Below are positions 27,288 through 36,900 of a stretch of DNA of 64,000 nucleotides, piece by piece. How positions within the stretch are numbered: the stretch's first letter is position 1; the number at the start of each line of letters is the position of its first letter. Source of the stretch: Tropicimonas aquimaris (GTDB taxonomy: Bacteria > Pseudomonadota > Alphaproteobacteria > Rhodobacterales > Rhodobacteraceae); the NCBI RefSeq assembly GCF_042676185.1, contig NZ_JBHTJT010000006.1, positions 1-64,000 of the forward strand, read 5' to 3'. Made by a program: the position numbers and the translations under genes. The notes under the pieces are model-generated. The model did not search any database. It worked only from the letters and a program-made list of their open reading frames with translations, and was not told where the DNA came from.

Positions 27288-27569
27288 ATGACCGCGGTCT
27301 TCGCCCTTCCGGCCCGACTCGACCTCCCGGCCGCAACGCCGCTCGCGGCCGAGCTCCGGTCGCTCCGCGGCGCGCCGCTTTCGGTGCGCGCCGACGCCGT
27401 GACGCATCTCGGAACGCCCTGCCTGCAGGTGCTGATCTCCGCACAGCGGAGCTGGCTGGCTGATGGGCACCAGCTGAGCCTGGAGGCCACCTCCCCCGCG
27501 ATGGAAGAACAACTCGCCCTCTTCGGCCTGTGCCAGGCCGGTCTGGAAACACTGCCAGAGGAGCGATGA
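27288..27569 (+). CDS. STAS-domain protein, first gene of the chemotaxis operon
   Basis: 93 residues from ATG 27288 (MTAVFALPARLDL); a TTG at 27240 is a less likely start. The pattern of a short beta strand, LPAATPLAAEL helix, LSVRADAVTHLGTPCLQVLISA and a second helix fits a STAS domain of the anti-sigma-antagonist type. The position that is normally a phosphorylated serine reads Thr-Pro-Cys. Small STAS proteins of this kind commonly open alphaproteobacterial che operons; their role is not well defined. It ends 3 bases before cheY. Confidence 0.7.
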   Translation: MTAVFALPARLDLPAATPLAAELRSLRGAPLSVRADAVTHLGTPCLQVLISAQRSWLADGHQLSLEATSPAMEEQLALFGLCQAGLETLPEER

Positions 27570-27572
27570 AAG

Positions 27573-27953
27573 ATGAGCATTCGAGTTCTCGCAGTCGATG
27601 ACAGCCGGACCATCCGGGACATGTTGAAACTGGCGCTCACCCAGGCGGGGTTCGTTCCGAGCATTGCGAAGGATGGCCTTCATGGCCTTGAAATCCTGGG
27701 AGAAATGGCGCCGGATGCGATCATCACCGACATCAACATGCCACGCATGGACGGGTTCAGCTTCATCGAGGCAGTCCGGCGGCTGGACAGCCACCGCGCG
27801 ACGCCGATCCTGGTGCTCACCACCGAAAGCGCCCCGGAGATGAAGGCGCGGGCCCGGTCGGCCGGGGCCACCGGCTGGATCGTTAAACCTTTCGACCCCG
27901 TCAAGCTGGTGCGCGCACTCAACATGGTCGCCGGCCCCGGAGGTGCGCAATGA
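27573..27953 (+). CDS. cheY: Chemotaxis response regulator CheY (first copy)
   Basis: 126 residues forming a single receiver domain. The acidic pair is in AVDDSR (9-10), the phosphoacceptor is D53 in ITDINMPRMDG, Thr is conserved in LTTES, and Lys in IVKPF. It is phosphorylated by CheA and would act on the flagellar switch or as a phosphate sink. ATGA overlap with cheA indicates coupling. Confidence 0.92.
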   Translation: MSIRVLAVDDSRTIRDMLKLALTQAGFVPSIAKDGLHGLEILGEMAPDAIITDINMPRMDGFSFIEAVRRLDSHRATPILVLTTESAPEMKARARSAGATGWIVKPFDPVKLVRALNMVAGPGGAQ

Positions 27954-30157
27954 CCACGCCAGACCCGATGGCCGAAATCCGTGCCTCCTTCTTCGTCGAA
28001 TGCGAGGAACTCCTTGAAGCATTGCAGGATGGCCTGAGCATTCTTGACAGCGGCGACGCCGATGACGAGACGGTCAACATCTGCTTCCGTGCAGTCCATT
28101 CGATGAAGGGGGGCGCCGGCGCCTTCGGCCTCGACGACCTCGTGCGTTTTTCCCACCGCTACGAAACCGTCCTGGACGAGGTCCGCGCCGGCCGGCTGGA
28201 GCCGGGGCACGACGTCGTGCTGTTGTTCATGCGCGCCGCCGACATCCTCTCCGACATCGTACATTACTCGCGGGACAGCCTTCCTGTGGAACCGGACAAG
28301 GTCGAGCCGACGCTCCGGGAACTCGAAGCGCTTGTCTCGGACGCGGCGGAGGAAGAGGAGGCCGAGGTCACCGGTTTCCAGCCGATGGCCCTCGCGCTGC
28401 CCTTCGGAAGCCCGCCCGCCGACCGGATCTTCCGCATCCGGTTTGCTCCGGAGCCTGACCTCTTCACTTCCGGCAACGAGCTCGTTCATCTGCTGCGCGC
28501 CCTCTCCGCCTTGGGCGAGATGCGGATCACGCCCAACTTGAGCGAGGTTCCCACGCTGGACGCGCTCGATCCCGAGGCAGCCTGTCTGGCATGGGAGATC
28601 GTGCTCACCACCAATCGGAATCGCGCGGAGGTCGAGGAGAACTTCGAGTTTGTCGAGGGGCTGTGCATACTAACGATCAGCGAGGAGAATATGGCTCCGG
28701 CAAGCCCACTCTCGTCGTTGCCCGGCCTGCCGCCGCTCACGCGCCCCGCGGACCCCGAGGCTGCGGTCGCTCCACCCGTCGGGCTTCGACCGCGTTTCAC
28801 CCTGACGGCTCCGTCCGATGGCCAAGAACCAGTCTCCGACACGCCCCCACAGGAAACCGCCGGCCCCACCGCTCCCCAGCGCGCGTCGCGCGAGACAATT
28901 GCTGCAGATCCGCCCGTCGCCACCGCAGCGCGCCCTGTTACCACACTGCCCAAAGCCACGGTTCGGGTCGACCTCGACAGGATCGAGCGCCTCGTCAACC
29001 TCGTTGGCGAACTGGTGATCAACCAGGCCATGCTGTCCCAGAGCGTCGCGCAGGCCGGGCTGCCGACGAACTCGCCGGTTGTCCAGGGCCTCGAGGACTT
29101 CATGCAGCTGACCCGGGATATCCAGGACAGCGTCATGATGATCCGGGCCCAGCCGGTCAAATCCCTGTTCCAGCGGCTCGCCCGCATCGTTCGCGACACT
29201 TCCGCGGCCGTCGGAAAACCAGTGCGCTTCGTCACGCGCGGCGAGGCCACGGAGGTCGACAAGACCGTCATCGAACGCCTCGCCGATCCCCTGACCCACA
29301 TGATCCGGAACGCCGTCGATTACGGCCTCGAACGCCCGGAGGCCCGTCTGGCTGCCGGCAAGCCCTCCGAAGGCTGCATCACCCTCTCGGCCGCGCACCG
29401 TTCCGGCCGGGTGGTGATCGAGGTCATGGATGATGGCGGCGGGATCGACCGGCCGCGGGTCCAGGCGATTGCCGAGGAGCGTGGTCTGATCGAACCCGGC
29501 CAGGCGATGACCGACGCCGAGATCGACGCGCTGCTCTTCATGCCCGGATTCTCCACGGTCAAGCAGGTGTCCAACCTGTCCGGCCGCGGCGTGGGCATGG
29601 ACGTGGTCCGGAAATCCATCCATGATCTCGGCGGTCGCGTGTCCATCAGTTCCTCGCCCGGCAAGGGCACCTGTTTCTCCATCTCGTTGCCGCTGACCCT
29701 GGCCGTTCTCGATGGCATGGTCGTCGAGGTAGCGGGAGAGGCGCTCGTCGTCCCCATCGGTGCGATCGCGGAAACGATGGCATACCGGGAGCAGGATATT
29801 CGCTCCGTCGGCCCCCGAACCCGGGTCCTTCACATCCGCGACAGCTTCGTGCCGCTCCTCGATCTCGGCGCGGAACTCGGGTTCCGCGCACCGAAGGAAA
29901 GCAACGCCGGCAGTGTCGTACTTCTGGTCGCCAATGAAGGCGAGACGCTCGGTGCCCTTATCGTCGACGCGATCCATGAACAGAGGCAGGTCGTCATCAA
30001 GGGCCTGCAGCAGGGATATGGAAACGCGCCGGGAATTGCCGCCGCAACGATCCTCGGGGATGGCCAGGTCGCCCTGATCCTCGATCCGGTCGACATGATG
30101 GCCAAGGCGTGCGCCCGCCCCGGCCCGACCCCACTCGAACTCGCCCCAACAGGATGA
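27950..30157 (+). CDS. cheA: Chemotaxis histidine kinase CheA
   Basis: 735 residues. The P1 HPt domain has the phosphoacceptor H50 in AVHSMKGGAGAFG. A region of about 100-240 is probably the CheY-binding P2, and a Pro-rich linker follows (about 245-330). The P3 dimerisation domain starts near VRVDLDRIERLVNLVGELVI, the P4 ATPase has MIRNAVDYG, DDGGGI and GRGVGMDVVR boxes, and the C-terminus is a CheW-like P5 domain. The domain set is complete, so the protein should be an active receptor-coupled kinase. Confidence 0.95.
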   Translation: MTTPDPMAEIRASFFVECEELLEALQDGLSILDSGDADDETVNICFRAVHSMKGGAGAFGLDDLVRFSHRYETVLDEVRAGRLEPGHDVVLLFMRAADILSDIVHYSRDSLPVEPDKVEPTLRELEALVSDAAEEEEAEVTGFQPMALALPFGSPPADRIFRIRFAPEPDLFTSGNELVHLLRALSALGEMRITPNLSEVPTLDALDPEAACLAWEIVLTTNRNRAEVEENFEFVEGLCILTISEENMAPASPLSSLPGLPPLTRPADPEAAVAPPVGLRPRFTLTAPSDGQEPVSDTPPQETAGPTAPQRASRETIAADPPVATAARPVTTLPKATVRVDLDRIERLVNLVGELVINQAMLSQSVAQAGLPTNSPVVQGLEDFMQLTRDIQDSVMMIRAQPVKSLFQRLARIVRDTSAAVGKPVRFVTRGEATEVDKTVIERLADPLTHMIRNAVDYGLERPEARLAAGKPSEGCITLSAAHRSGRVVIEVMDDGGGIDRPRVQAIAEERGLIEPGQAMTDAEIDALLFMPGFSTVKQVSNLSGRGVGMDVVRKSIHDLGGRVSISSSPGKGTCFSISLPLTLAVLDGMVVEVAGEALVVPIGAIAETMAYREQDIRSVGPRTRVLHIRDSFVPLLDLGAELGFRAPKESNAGSVVLLVANEGETLGALIVDAIHEQRQVVIKGLQQGYGNAPGIAAATILGDGQVALILDPVDMMAKACARPGPTPLELAPTG

Positions 30158-30164
30158 TGAGATC

Positions 30165-30635
30165 ATGACCGATGTCGCCGCCACGGCCGTCGAGGCCACA
30201 GAACGCGAATTGCTCTCCTTTCGTGTCGGAGGGCAGGAATACTGCGTGGACATCATGTCCGTACGCGAAATACGGGGCTGGACGCGCCCGACGCCGGTGC
30301 CGGGCTCTCCGCATTGGGTGCGCGGCGTGATCAATCTTCGAGGCACGGTGCTGCCGATTGTCGATCTCGCACGGCGTCTGGGCATCTCGGCGGAGGACGC
30401 CAGCGACCGGAACGTGATCATCGTCGTCCATCTGGGGCAGCAGACGGTGGGGCTTCTGGTCGATGCCGTTTCCGACATTCTCTCAATCGCGGAAACCGAA
30501 ATGCGCCCGCCCCCGGACATCGCGTCACGGGAAGGCGAAACCTTCATCAAGGCGCTGACCGTCGTCGAGGAACGCATGCTGCGCGTGCTCGAACTCGCGT
30601 CCCTGCTGCCCGATACAGGACGTGACGCGGCATGA
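30165..30635 (+). CDS. cheW: Chemotaxis coupling protein CheW
   Basis: 156 residues of a single CheW domain: LLSFRVGGQEYCVDIMSVREI, PHWVRGVINLRGTVLPIVDL and TVGLLVDAVSDIL are the usual conserved strands. It links CheA to chemoreceptors. The gene starts 7 bases after cheA and overlaps cheR by four bases. Confidence 0.94.
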   Translation: MTDVAATAVEATERELLSFRVGGQEYCVDIMSVREIRGWTRPTPVPGSPHWVRGVINLRGTVLPIVDLARRLGISAEDASDRNVIIVVHLGQQTVGLLVDAVSDILSIAETEMRPPPDIASREGETFIKALTVVEERMLRVLELASLLPDTGRDAA

Positions 30636-31534
30636 CGGTTGCCCATCCCCCACCCAATCATGAAGGAACCACACGAGAGCGCCGCCAGTTCGAGATAATT
30701 GCGTCCATCGCGCGCACGGATGCCGGGCTGATGATCCCGCCGGAAAAGGCGCCGATGGTGTTCGCACGTATCACCAAGCGTATCCGCAGGCTGGGCCTCG
30801 CCGACCCCGAGGAATACTGTGCGCTGGTGCTCGGTTCGGAGGGAGCAACGGAACGGCGCCAACTGATCTCCGCACTGACGACCAATGTGACGGGCTTCTT
30901 ACGGGAGAGACATCATTTTGATTTCCTTCGCCAGAATATCCTTCCGGACCTGACCACTCGCGCGAAAAGGGGTGAGCGGATACGGATCTGGTCGGCCGGA
31001 TGCTCCAGCGGCCCCGAACCCTATTCCACGGCAATGGTGCTTCTGGACGCACTGCCGGACGCCCTCGACTGCGACATCCGGATACTGGCGACGGACATCG
31101 ATGCCCAAGTGCTCGAGGTCGCGCAGGCGGGCTGCTACGGCATCGGGCAGTTGGCTCCCTTGCCGGATGGGTACCGAAAACGCTTCTTTCAGGCGGCGTC
31201 CGGTTCCGGCAATCGGGGCGACAGATTCGAGGTCGCTCCGAAACTCAGGACACTGATCCGATTCAAGGAGTTGAACTTGCTTGCGCCCTGGCCAATGCGC
31301 GGCACCTTCGACCTGATCTTCTGCCGCAATGTCGTGATCTACTTTGATCAGGATACCCAAATGGACCTCTGGTCGCGTTTCTCCGGCGCCTGCAAGACCG
31401 GTGGCCACTTGTTCCTGGGTCATTCCGAGAGGTTGCCGCAGGCATTTCACGTCGCTTTCCGGCCGGTCGCAACGACAACCTACCTGAGAACACCGGCCAC
31501 GCCGCCACAGCACCCGACCTGCAAGGAATCCTGA
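30632..31534 (+). CDS. cheR: Chemoreceptor methyltransferase CheR
   Basis: 300 residues. The N-terminal helical domain includes TTNVTGFLRERHHFDFL. The SAM-binding domain has IRIWSAGCSSGPEPYS and the conserved FDLIFCRNVVIYFD. It methylates receptor glutamates during adaptation. The partner methylesterase gene cheB, usually adjacent, is not in this operon. Confidence 0.94.
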   Translation: MTVAHPPPNHEGTTRERRQFEIIASIARTDAGLMIPPEKAPMVFARITKRIRRLGLADPEEYCALVLGSEGATERRQLISALTTNVTGFLRERHHFDFLRQNILPDLTTRAKRGERIRIWSAGCSSGPEPYSTAMVLLDALPDALDCDIRILATDIDAQVLEVAQAGCYGIGQLAPLPDGYRKRFFQAASGSGNRGDRFEVAPKLRTLIRFKELNLLAPWPMRGTFDLIFCRNVVIYFDQDTQMDLWSRFSGACKTGGHLFLGHSERLPQAFHVAFRPVATTTYLRTPATPPQHPTCKES

Positions 31535-31536
31535 CA

Positions 31537-31923
31537 ATGGCGCTCCGAGATCTACTTCACGTCATGGTGGTCGACGACATGTCGACCAGCCGAGGCCTGA
31601 TCCTGCAATCGCTCGATGCCTTTGGCGTGCGCAACGTGCGTTACGCCTCCGATGGCCCATCGGCGTTGCAGGCACTGACGACGCAACCGGCGCATCTTGT
31701 CATATCCGACTACAACATGCCGGGGATGGATGGGCTCCACCTGTTGCATGCGCTTCGACTGAGCCCGACCCTGGCCGGGATCGGCTTCATCCTGATCACT
31801 GGCAAAGCCGAGAGGTCGATCATCGAAGGCGGCCAGAAGCTCGGAATGAACAATTTCATTCGCAAGCCCTTCGAGCCCAAGGACCTGTTGAATTGCATCG
31901 AAGCCGTGGTGGGGCGTCTATGA
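31537..31923 (+). CDS. cheY: Chemotaxis response regulator CheY (second copy)
   Basis: 128 residues: acidic pair in VVDDMS (13-14), phosphoacceptor D58 in ISDYNMPGMDG, conserved Thr in LITGK and Lys in IRKPFEP. It differs considerably from the first CheY of the operon. It follows cheR by two bases and its stop overlaps the start of the next small gene (ATGA), which suggests the two products act together. Confidence 0.93.
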   Translation: MALRDLLHVMVVDDMSTSRGLILQSLDAFGVRNVRYASDGPSALQALTTQPAHLVISDYNMPGMDGLHLLHALRLSPTLAGIGFILITGKAERSIIEGGQKLGMNNFIRKPFEPKDLLNCIEAVVGRL

Positions 31924-32321
31924 GTTCTTTTAACGGAAACCATCCGAATTACCCGTCTTCGATGCAAGGTTCGGCCAGAATCTCGTCGAAGGTCGTCATG
32001 CGGCAATTGGCGGCTGAGCTTTCGGGCCTTGCGGAGGCCCTCGAGCAGTTCCAGCACGATCTCTCGGACATGCTCGTCGAGGCCCATGTTTCGCCCATGC
32101 TGATGCGTCGGGCGCAGGCGATCGACGGCGCGACCCAATCCCTGCACGCGTTGTCCGGGGTGGCGCGCACGCTCGCGACCGCCTGCGCCGGCAGCGCGAC
32201 CACTGTGGATGCGCAGGAACTTGAGAGCCTGGTGCCGCTGGGCGAACTCCTGTTCCGATTGACAGGAAGCGGCAGCGAAGCACCAAAAGATAAGGAGAGC
32301 GGGCATGTGAGCCTGTTTTGA
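31920..32321 (+). CDS. cheT: CheT/CheZ-like candidate CheY phosphatase
   Basis: 133 residues, almost entirely predicted alpha helix between about 20 and 90, with a short C-terminal tail. Within the helix MLMRRAQAIDGATQSLHAL lies D69-G-A-T-Q73, a DxxxQ motif. CheZ of enterobacteria and CheT of Sinorhizobium use a DxxxQ motif in a helix to dephosphorylate CheY-P, and cheT likewise lies in a che operon. The gene overlaps the second cheY by four bases. Overall similarity to CheZ is weak, so the assignment rests on motif, helical context and coupling. The start ATG is set by that overlap. Confidence 0.55.
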   Translation: MSSFNGNHPNYPSSMQGSARISSKVVMRQLAAELSGLAEALEQFQHDLSDMLVEAHVSPMLMRRAQAIDGATQSLHALSGVARTLATACAGSATTVDAQELESLVPLGELLFRLTGSGSEAPKDKESGHVSLF

Positions 32322-32792
32322 TGAAGAGCAATGGAGCGCCCTGGGCAATGTCCGGACAAGTGCCGTAGGCGAGGCAACAGGAGCGCCTCGCGACCTACGA
32401 CGCATTCCGGCATCCGCCCGCCGCCAGCGCGCCGGCAATGCTGGCCGGATTTCCGCATCCCCTCGCGATACGTGTGCCTATTCGCGCAACCCTCAGTTCG
32501 CAGCCATGCCGGGGGTGTAACTCTGTCTGATCACCGCATGGTTCCTCAAACGAAAGCTTGCTTGGGAAAACTCGCGTCTCCGTCTCTTCGATCCCTGACA
32601 CCCCCTGAGGTCGCTGAGACGCAGAGGGTGGGCGATGGAGACGGCCGCCGATGCGTCCGCCTGGTCGCGAGATTGCCGTCTCGTGCCCGAAGGTCAGCGG
32701 TCAACTGGCGGCAGAAACCCTGCCCCCGGCAGGACGGTGTCGCCGGCATCTTCGCAAGAAGGGACCGGCCAAACCGTCGCAGGCACAGATGG
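32322..32792. other. Intergenic region between che operon and cysK
   Basis: About 470 bases between convergent genes. Open frames crossing it are shadows with unlikely composition, and I see no clean hairpin with a T-run. No supportable gene or repeat is found. Confidence 0.5.
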
Positions 32793-33884
32793 TCAGGACA
32801 TGAGAAACCCCGGCGTTGTGGCTGCAAGCGCCTCTTCCTCGTCGCTCATGCCTACCGCGAGATGGTCGAACAGCGGCGTGCTGAGATAGCGCTCTCCGGT
32901 ATCGGGCAGCATCGCGAGGATCACGGTTCCGGGTTCGGCAGCCTTGGCCATGTCAAATGCCACGGCGAAGGTCGACCCGCCGGAGACGCCGGTCAGGATT
33001 CCCTCGTTCGAGGCAAGTTTGCGCGCCATCGCCATGCCGTCGGTACCAGCAATCGGCACCAGTCGATCGTAGTAGCCTTTGTCGATCGCCTCCTGCAGCA
33101 CCAGAGGAATGAAGTTCGGCGTCCAGCCCTGGATCGGATGCGGCTCGAAGGCCGGGTGGCCGGCGGCCGGTCCGCCCGCCTCGGTACGCTCCTGCGGAAT
33201 GCCGGATCCGACGAGCTGGGCGTTCGCCGGTTCGCAGAGCACGATATCGAGGTCCGGCCTTGCGTCGCGCAGCACCCGTCCAAGCCCGCAGACCGTGCCG
33301 CCGGTCCCGTAGCCGGTGACCACCGCATCGAGGCGCCGTCCGTCAAAATCCGCAAGGATTTCCCGGGCCGTGGTGTTGGCATGGATCAGCGCGTTGGCCT
33401 CCGTCTCGAACTGGCCGGCCCAGAACCAGCCATGGGCGTCCGCGAGTTCCCGGGCCTTCGCGTACATGCCCGTACCGCCGGCTTCCTTAGGGGTCAGGAT
33501 CACCTTGGCGCCGAACATCCGCATCAGTTGCCGCCGTTCTACCGAGAAGGTCTCCGCCATGGTGACCACGAGCGGATAGCCCTTGGCGGCGCAAACCATG
33601 GCCAGGCCGACCCCGGTGTTGCCGGAGGTCGCCTCGACAACGGTCTGGCCAGGCGACAGAGCGCCGCTACGCTCCGCTTCCTCGATGATCGAGATCGCGA
33701 GGCGGTCCTTGACCGACGCGCCAGGGTTGAAAAACTCGGCCTTAACGTAGAGGTCCACGCCCTCGGGGGCGAGACGGTTGATGCGGACCACGGGCGTGTT
33801 GCCGATCGTGTCCAGCACGTTGTCGTAGAGCTGCTTTCGTCCGTCCGTCTGGCGTCTGGCTGCCTTGGCACTGTGGTCGGTCAT
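32793..33884 (-). CDS. cysK: Cysteine synthase A (O-acetylserine sulfhydrylase)
   Basis: 363 residues. The PLP lysine is K59 in NPGASVKDR, the substrate loop is ATSGNTG and the phosphate-binding loop is GYGTGGTVCG. It makes cysteine from O-acetylserine and sulfide. The N-terminus is about 15 residues longer than usual. The gene stands alone between convergent che genes and the RTX protein gene; no other sulfur genes are nearby. Confidence 0.93.
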   Translation of the reverse strand: MTDHSAKAARRQTDGRKQLYDNVLDTIGNTPVVRINRLAPEGVDLYVKAEFFNPGASVKDRLAISIIEEAERSGALSPGQTVVEATSGNTGVGLAMVCAAKGYPLVVTMAETFSVERRQLMRMFGAKVILTPKEAGGTGMYAKARELADAHGWFWAGQFETEANALIHANTTAREILADFDGRRLDAVVTGYGTGGTVCGLGRVLRDARPDLDIVLCEPANAQLVGSGIPQERTEAGGPAAGHPAFEPHPIQGWTPNFIPLVLQEAIDKGYYDRLVPIAGTDGMAMARKLASNEGILTGVSGGSTFAVAFDMAKAAEPGTVILAMLPDTGERYLSTPLFDHLAVGMSDEEEALAATTPGFLMS

Positions 33885-33998
33885 CGCACGGTCCTCTCCG
33901 GGTTGCGCAGTTTTCGCGGCTTTGCTCTGGACGGGCGCGTTCCGAAACGCCTGGCCAGTGCCGACAAGGTTACCATGAACGGCGCAGCAATGGACGGG

Positions 33999-36900
33999 TC
34001 AGAACACGAACATATCGGTGGCCAGATCCCGTGCATCGATGGCGAGCAGCAGTACGCTGTCGCCCGACCCATAGCCGATGCGTGTGTCCGTGCCGTCTTG
34101 GGCAATCGTCAGATCGGCGAAACCGTCCGCGCCGCTGTCGAAGCGGATGACGTCTCGGTCGAGGTTCAGGTCGGTGATCGTGTCCACGCCATCGCCGGCA
34201 TTGAGAATGAAGGTGTCCGCGGACTTGCCGCCCGTCAGCACGTCGTTTCCGGCCCCCCCGTCGAGCACATCCTGCCCGTTGCGGCCTTCGAGGATGTTGT
34301 CGCCGGCATTGCCCTTCAGCAGATTTTTCCTGCCAGTGCCAAATCCGTCGATATTGCCATCGCCCTTCAGAACCAGCACTTCCACATTTGGCGCGGCGGC
34401 TTCCAGATCGAGCGAGATGGTCGCGTGAATGGCGTCATTGCTGCCATGCCTGCCGCCTTCGATGACCCGGTCTCCGGCGCTGTCCACGACATAGGTGTCG
34501 TTGCCACGCGCGCCCCGCATCACGTCATCTCCCGTGCCGCCGTCCAGCGTGTCGTTGCCCCGCCGGCCGATCAGTAGATCGTCGCCGCCGAGGCCCGCAA
34601 GCAGGTTCGCCCCATCATTTCCGGTGATCTTGTTGTCGCGGTCGTTTCCGGTGCCGCTTATGTCGGCGTCGTCGAGAAGTTGCATGTTCTCGATATCCTG
34701 CCCCTGTGCCGACAGGTCGTAGCTGGCCGAACTGAGCACCAGATCCCTGCCGCCATCGGCCGCCTCAAAGATCTTCTGCCGGGTCTCGTGGATGCGGTAG
34801 GTGTCGTTGCCCGCCCCGCCATGAAGCTCGTCCGCCCCCATGCCGGCGTCGAGGTGGTCGTTGCCCTGGCCTCCGTCGAGTCGGTCGGCTCCGAAGCCGC
34901 CGAGAAGTACATCCGCCCCGGCCTCGCCATAGAGCCAGTCGCGCCCCCTGCCCCCGTCGACCGCGTCGTCGCCAGCGCCGGCATGGATGACGTTGTCCGC
35001 GCGGGATCCGGTAATCCGGTCGGCACCGCTCCCGGTGGTGACGTGTTCGAAGCCGTGGAACGCTTCTTCGGCGAAACCAGATTGGGAGCCTGCCGCTCCG
35101 AGATCGATCACATAGTCGACGAGCGCCTGCGTGGTATCCAGACGGTCGACGCCCTCGCCGCCGTCGAGCATCTCGGCGCCCGTGCCGGCGTCGGCGTAGA
35201 GGATGTCGTCCCCCGCGTCGCCGTAAAATGCGCCGGCGCCGCCTGACAGGATGCGATCGTCGCCCCTGCCGCCGCGAACGGTGTCATAGACGCCGCCCCA
35301 TATCCTGTCGTTACCGTCGCCGCCCTCGATCGTGTCGGCGCCTTCTCCGCCTTCGAGCCAGTCCGCTCCGGCACCGCCGAGCAGGATGTCTGCACCGTCT
35401 CCCCCGAACAGGTTGTCGTTGCCCGCGCCTCCATCCAGCGCATCATCGCCGGCGCCGCCCTCGATCGTGTCGTTGCCGGCGTTCCCCCAGATACGGTTCG
35501 CGCCTGCGGTGCCGGTCAGCATGTCGTTGCCGGGGCCGGAAAACAGGTCCTCGAACCCGGAGAACCGTTCATTGGCGAAACTTGTCGCACCGGTTTCAAG
35601 GTTGATCGTGTAATCGCCGTCGTGGCTCTCGGTGTTCAGCCTGTCGATCCCGGCTCCGCCCAAAAGGGTCTCGCCGGCGCTCGGGTCGGTCGGACCGGCG
35701 TGAATTATGTCGTCTCCGTTCCCGCCCTTGTAGAGCCCAGCACCTCCGGAATGGATCCGATCGCCACCGCCCCCGCCAAAAACCCGGTTGATGCCGGAGC
35801 CGCCCACAAGGACGTCGGCGCCCTGATGTCCCGCCAGCGTATCGTCGCCGTCGCCGCCTTCGAGGGTATCGTTGCCTGCGCCGCCATACAAGCTGTCGTT
35901 GCCCTCGGCGCCTCGGATCCAGTCGTTGCCGTCGTTGCCCCATATCGCGTTGTCGGAGGCGTCGCCGACCAGCGTGTCGGCCCCCGCGCCGGTTCGCAGC
36001 CACTCGAACTCGAGGAAGCTTTCGGAGGCGAAGCTGGTGAGCCCCGTGGCGAGGTCGATGGTGTAGGCGCCTCCGAATTCCGTCGTGTCGAGCAAGTCGA
36101 TCCCGTCACCGCCGTAGAGCGTTTCCACCTGCCCCGCGCCGGTCGGACCGGCATAGACGATGTCGTCGTCCGGTCCACCGTAGTAACTGCCCTCTCCGGC
36201 GGAATGCAGCGTGTCGCGCCCCGGGCCACCGCGGACCTGATCCTCGCCGCCGCCGCCGTGCAATGCGTCGTCGCCCTCGCCCCCCTCCAACAGGTCTGCG
36301 CCGGCGCCTCCGAACAGGGTGTCGGCTCCATCGAAGCCGTCGAGCCGGTCGTCCCCGTCATTCCCGACAAGGATATTGTCGGCGGCATTTCCCTTGAGCC
36401 AGTCGCCGCCTCCGCCTCCGACAGCATTCTCAATCACCGTTTCGGCGCCGATCGTCATGTTACCGACCAGCCCACCGATATCCGAAACGCTGCCGCCGGC
36501 GAGATCGATCACCTGAGCGTCCGCGAAGCCGGAGAAATCCACCGTGTCATTTCCGGCGGTGTCGATGATGTGGAAGGCATTCCGATCCGCTCTGTCGGCC
36601 AGCGCGGCCCAGATGGCGGATGTCTCGGCGGTGATCGTGGTGTTGAAGCCGTAGGTCGTGTCGTCACTGTAGGCGTCGGCGATTTCGTAGGACGGCATGT
36701 CGGCCAGCGCGATCCAGTCGGCGGCCATCGGGGTCAGAAGCCGGGCGTAGCTTGCGTCCAGCGTGGTGTTTTCCGTCTGGTCCATGTAGGACATGACGGA
36801 CTTCTGCCAGCTGTCGTTGAGATAGACGTTGGTGTTCGTCGTCACGTCGCTCGCGTTGGTGACAAAGGTCGCGAACCCTTCGTAGGGCCCGGCATGTCCG

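Noticed and set aside
28670..30862. 730-codon - strand frame opposite cheA, cheW and part of cheR.
   Set aside because: Shadow of strongly conserved chemotaxis genes.
34200..36400. Short tandem DNA repeats resembling a CRISPR or minisatellite array.
   Set aside because: They are in-frame codons for GGxGxD calcium-binding nonapeptides with degenerate DNA sequence and no uniform spacers.
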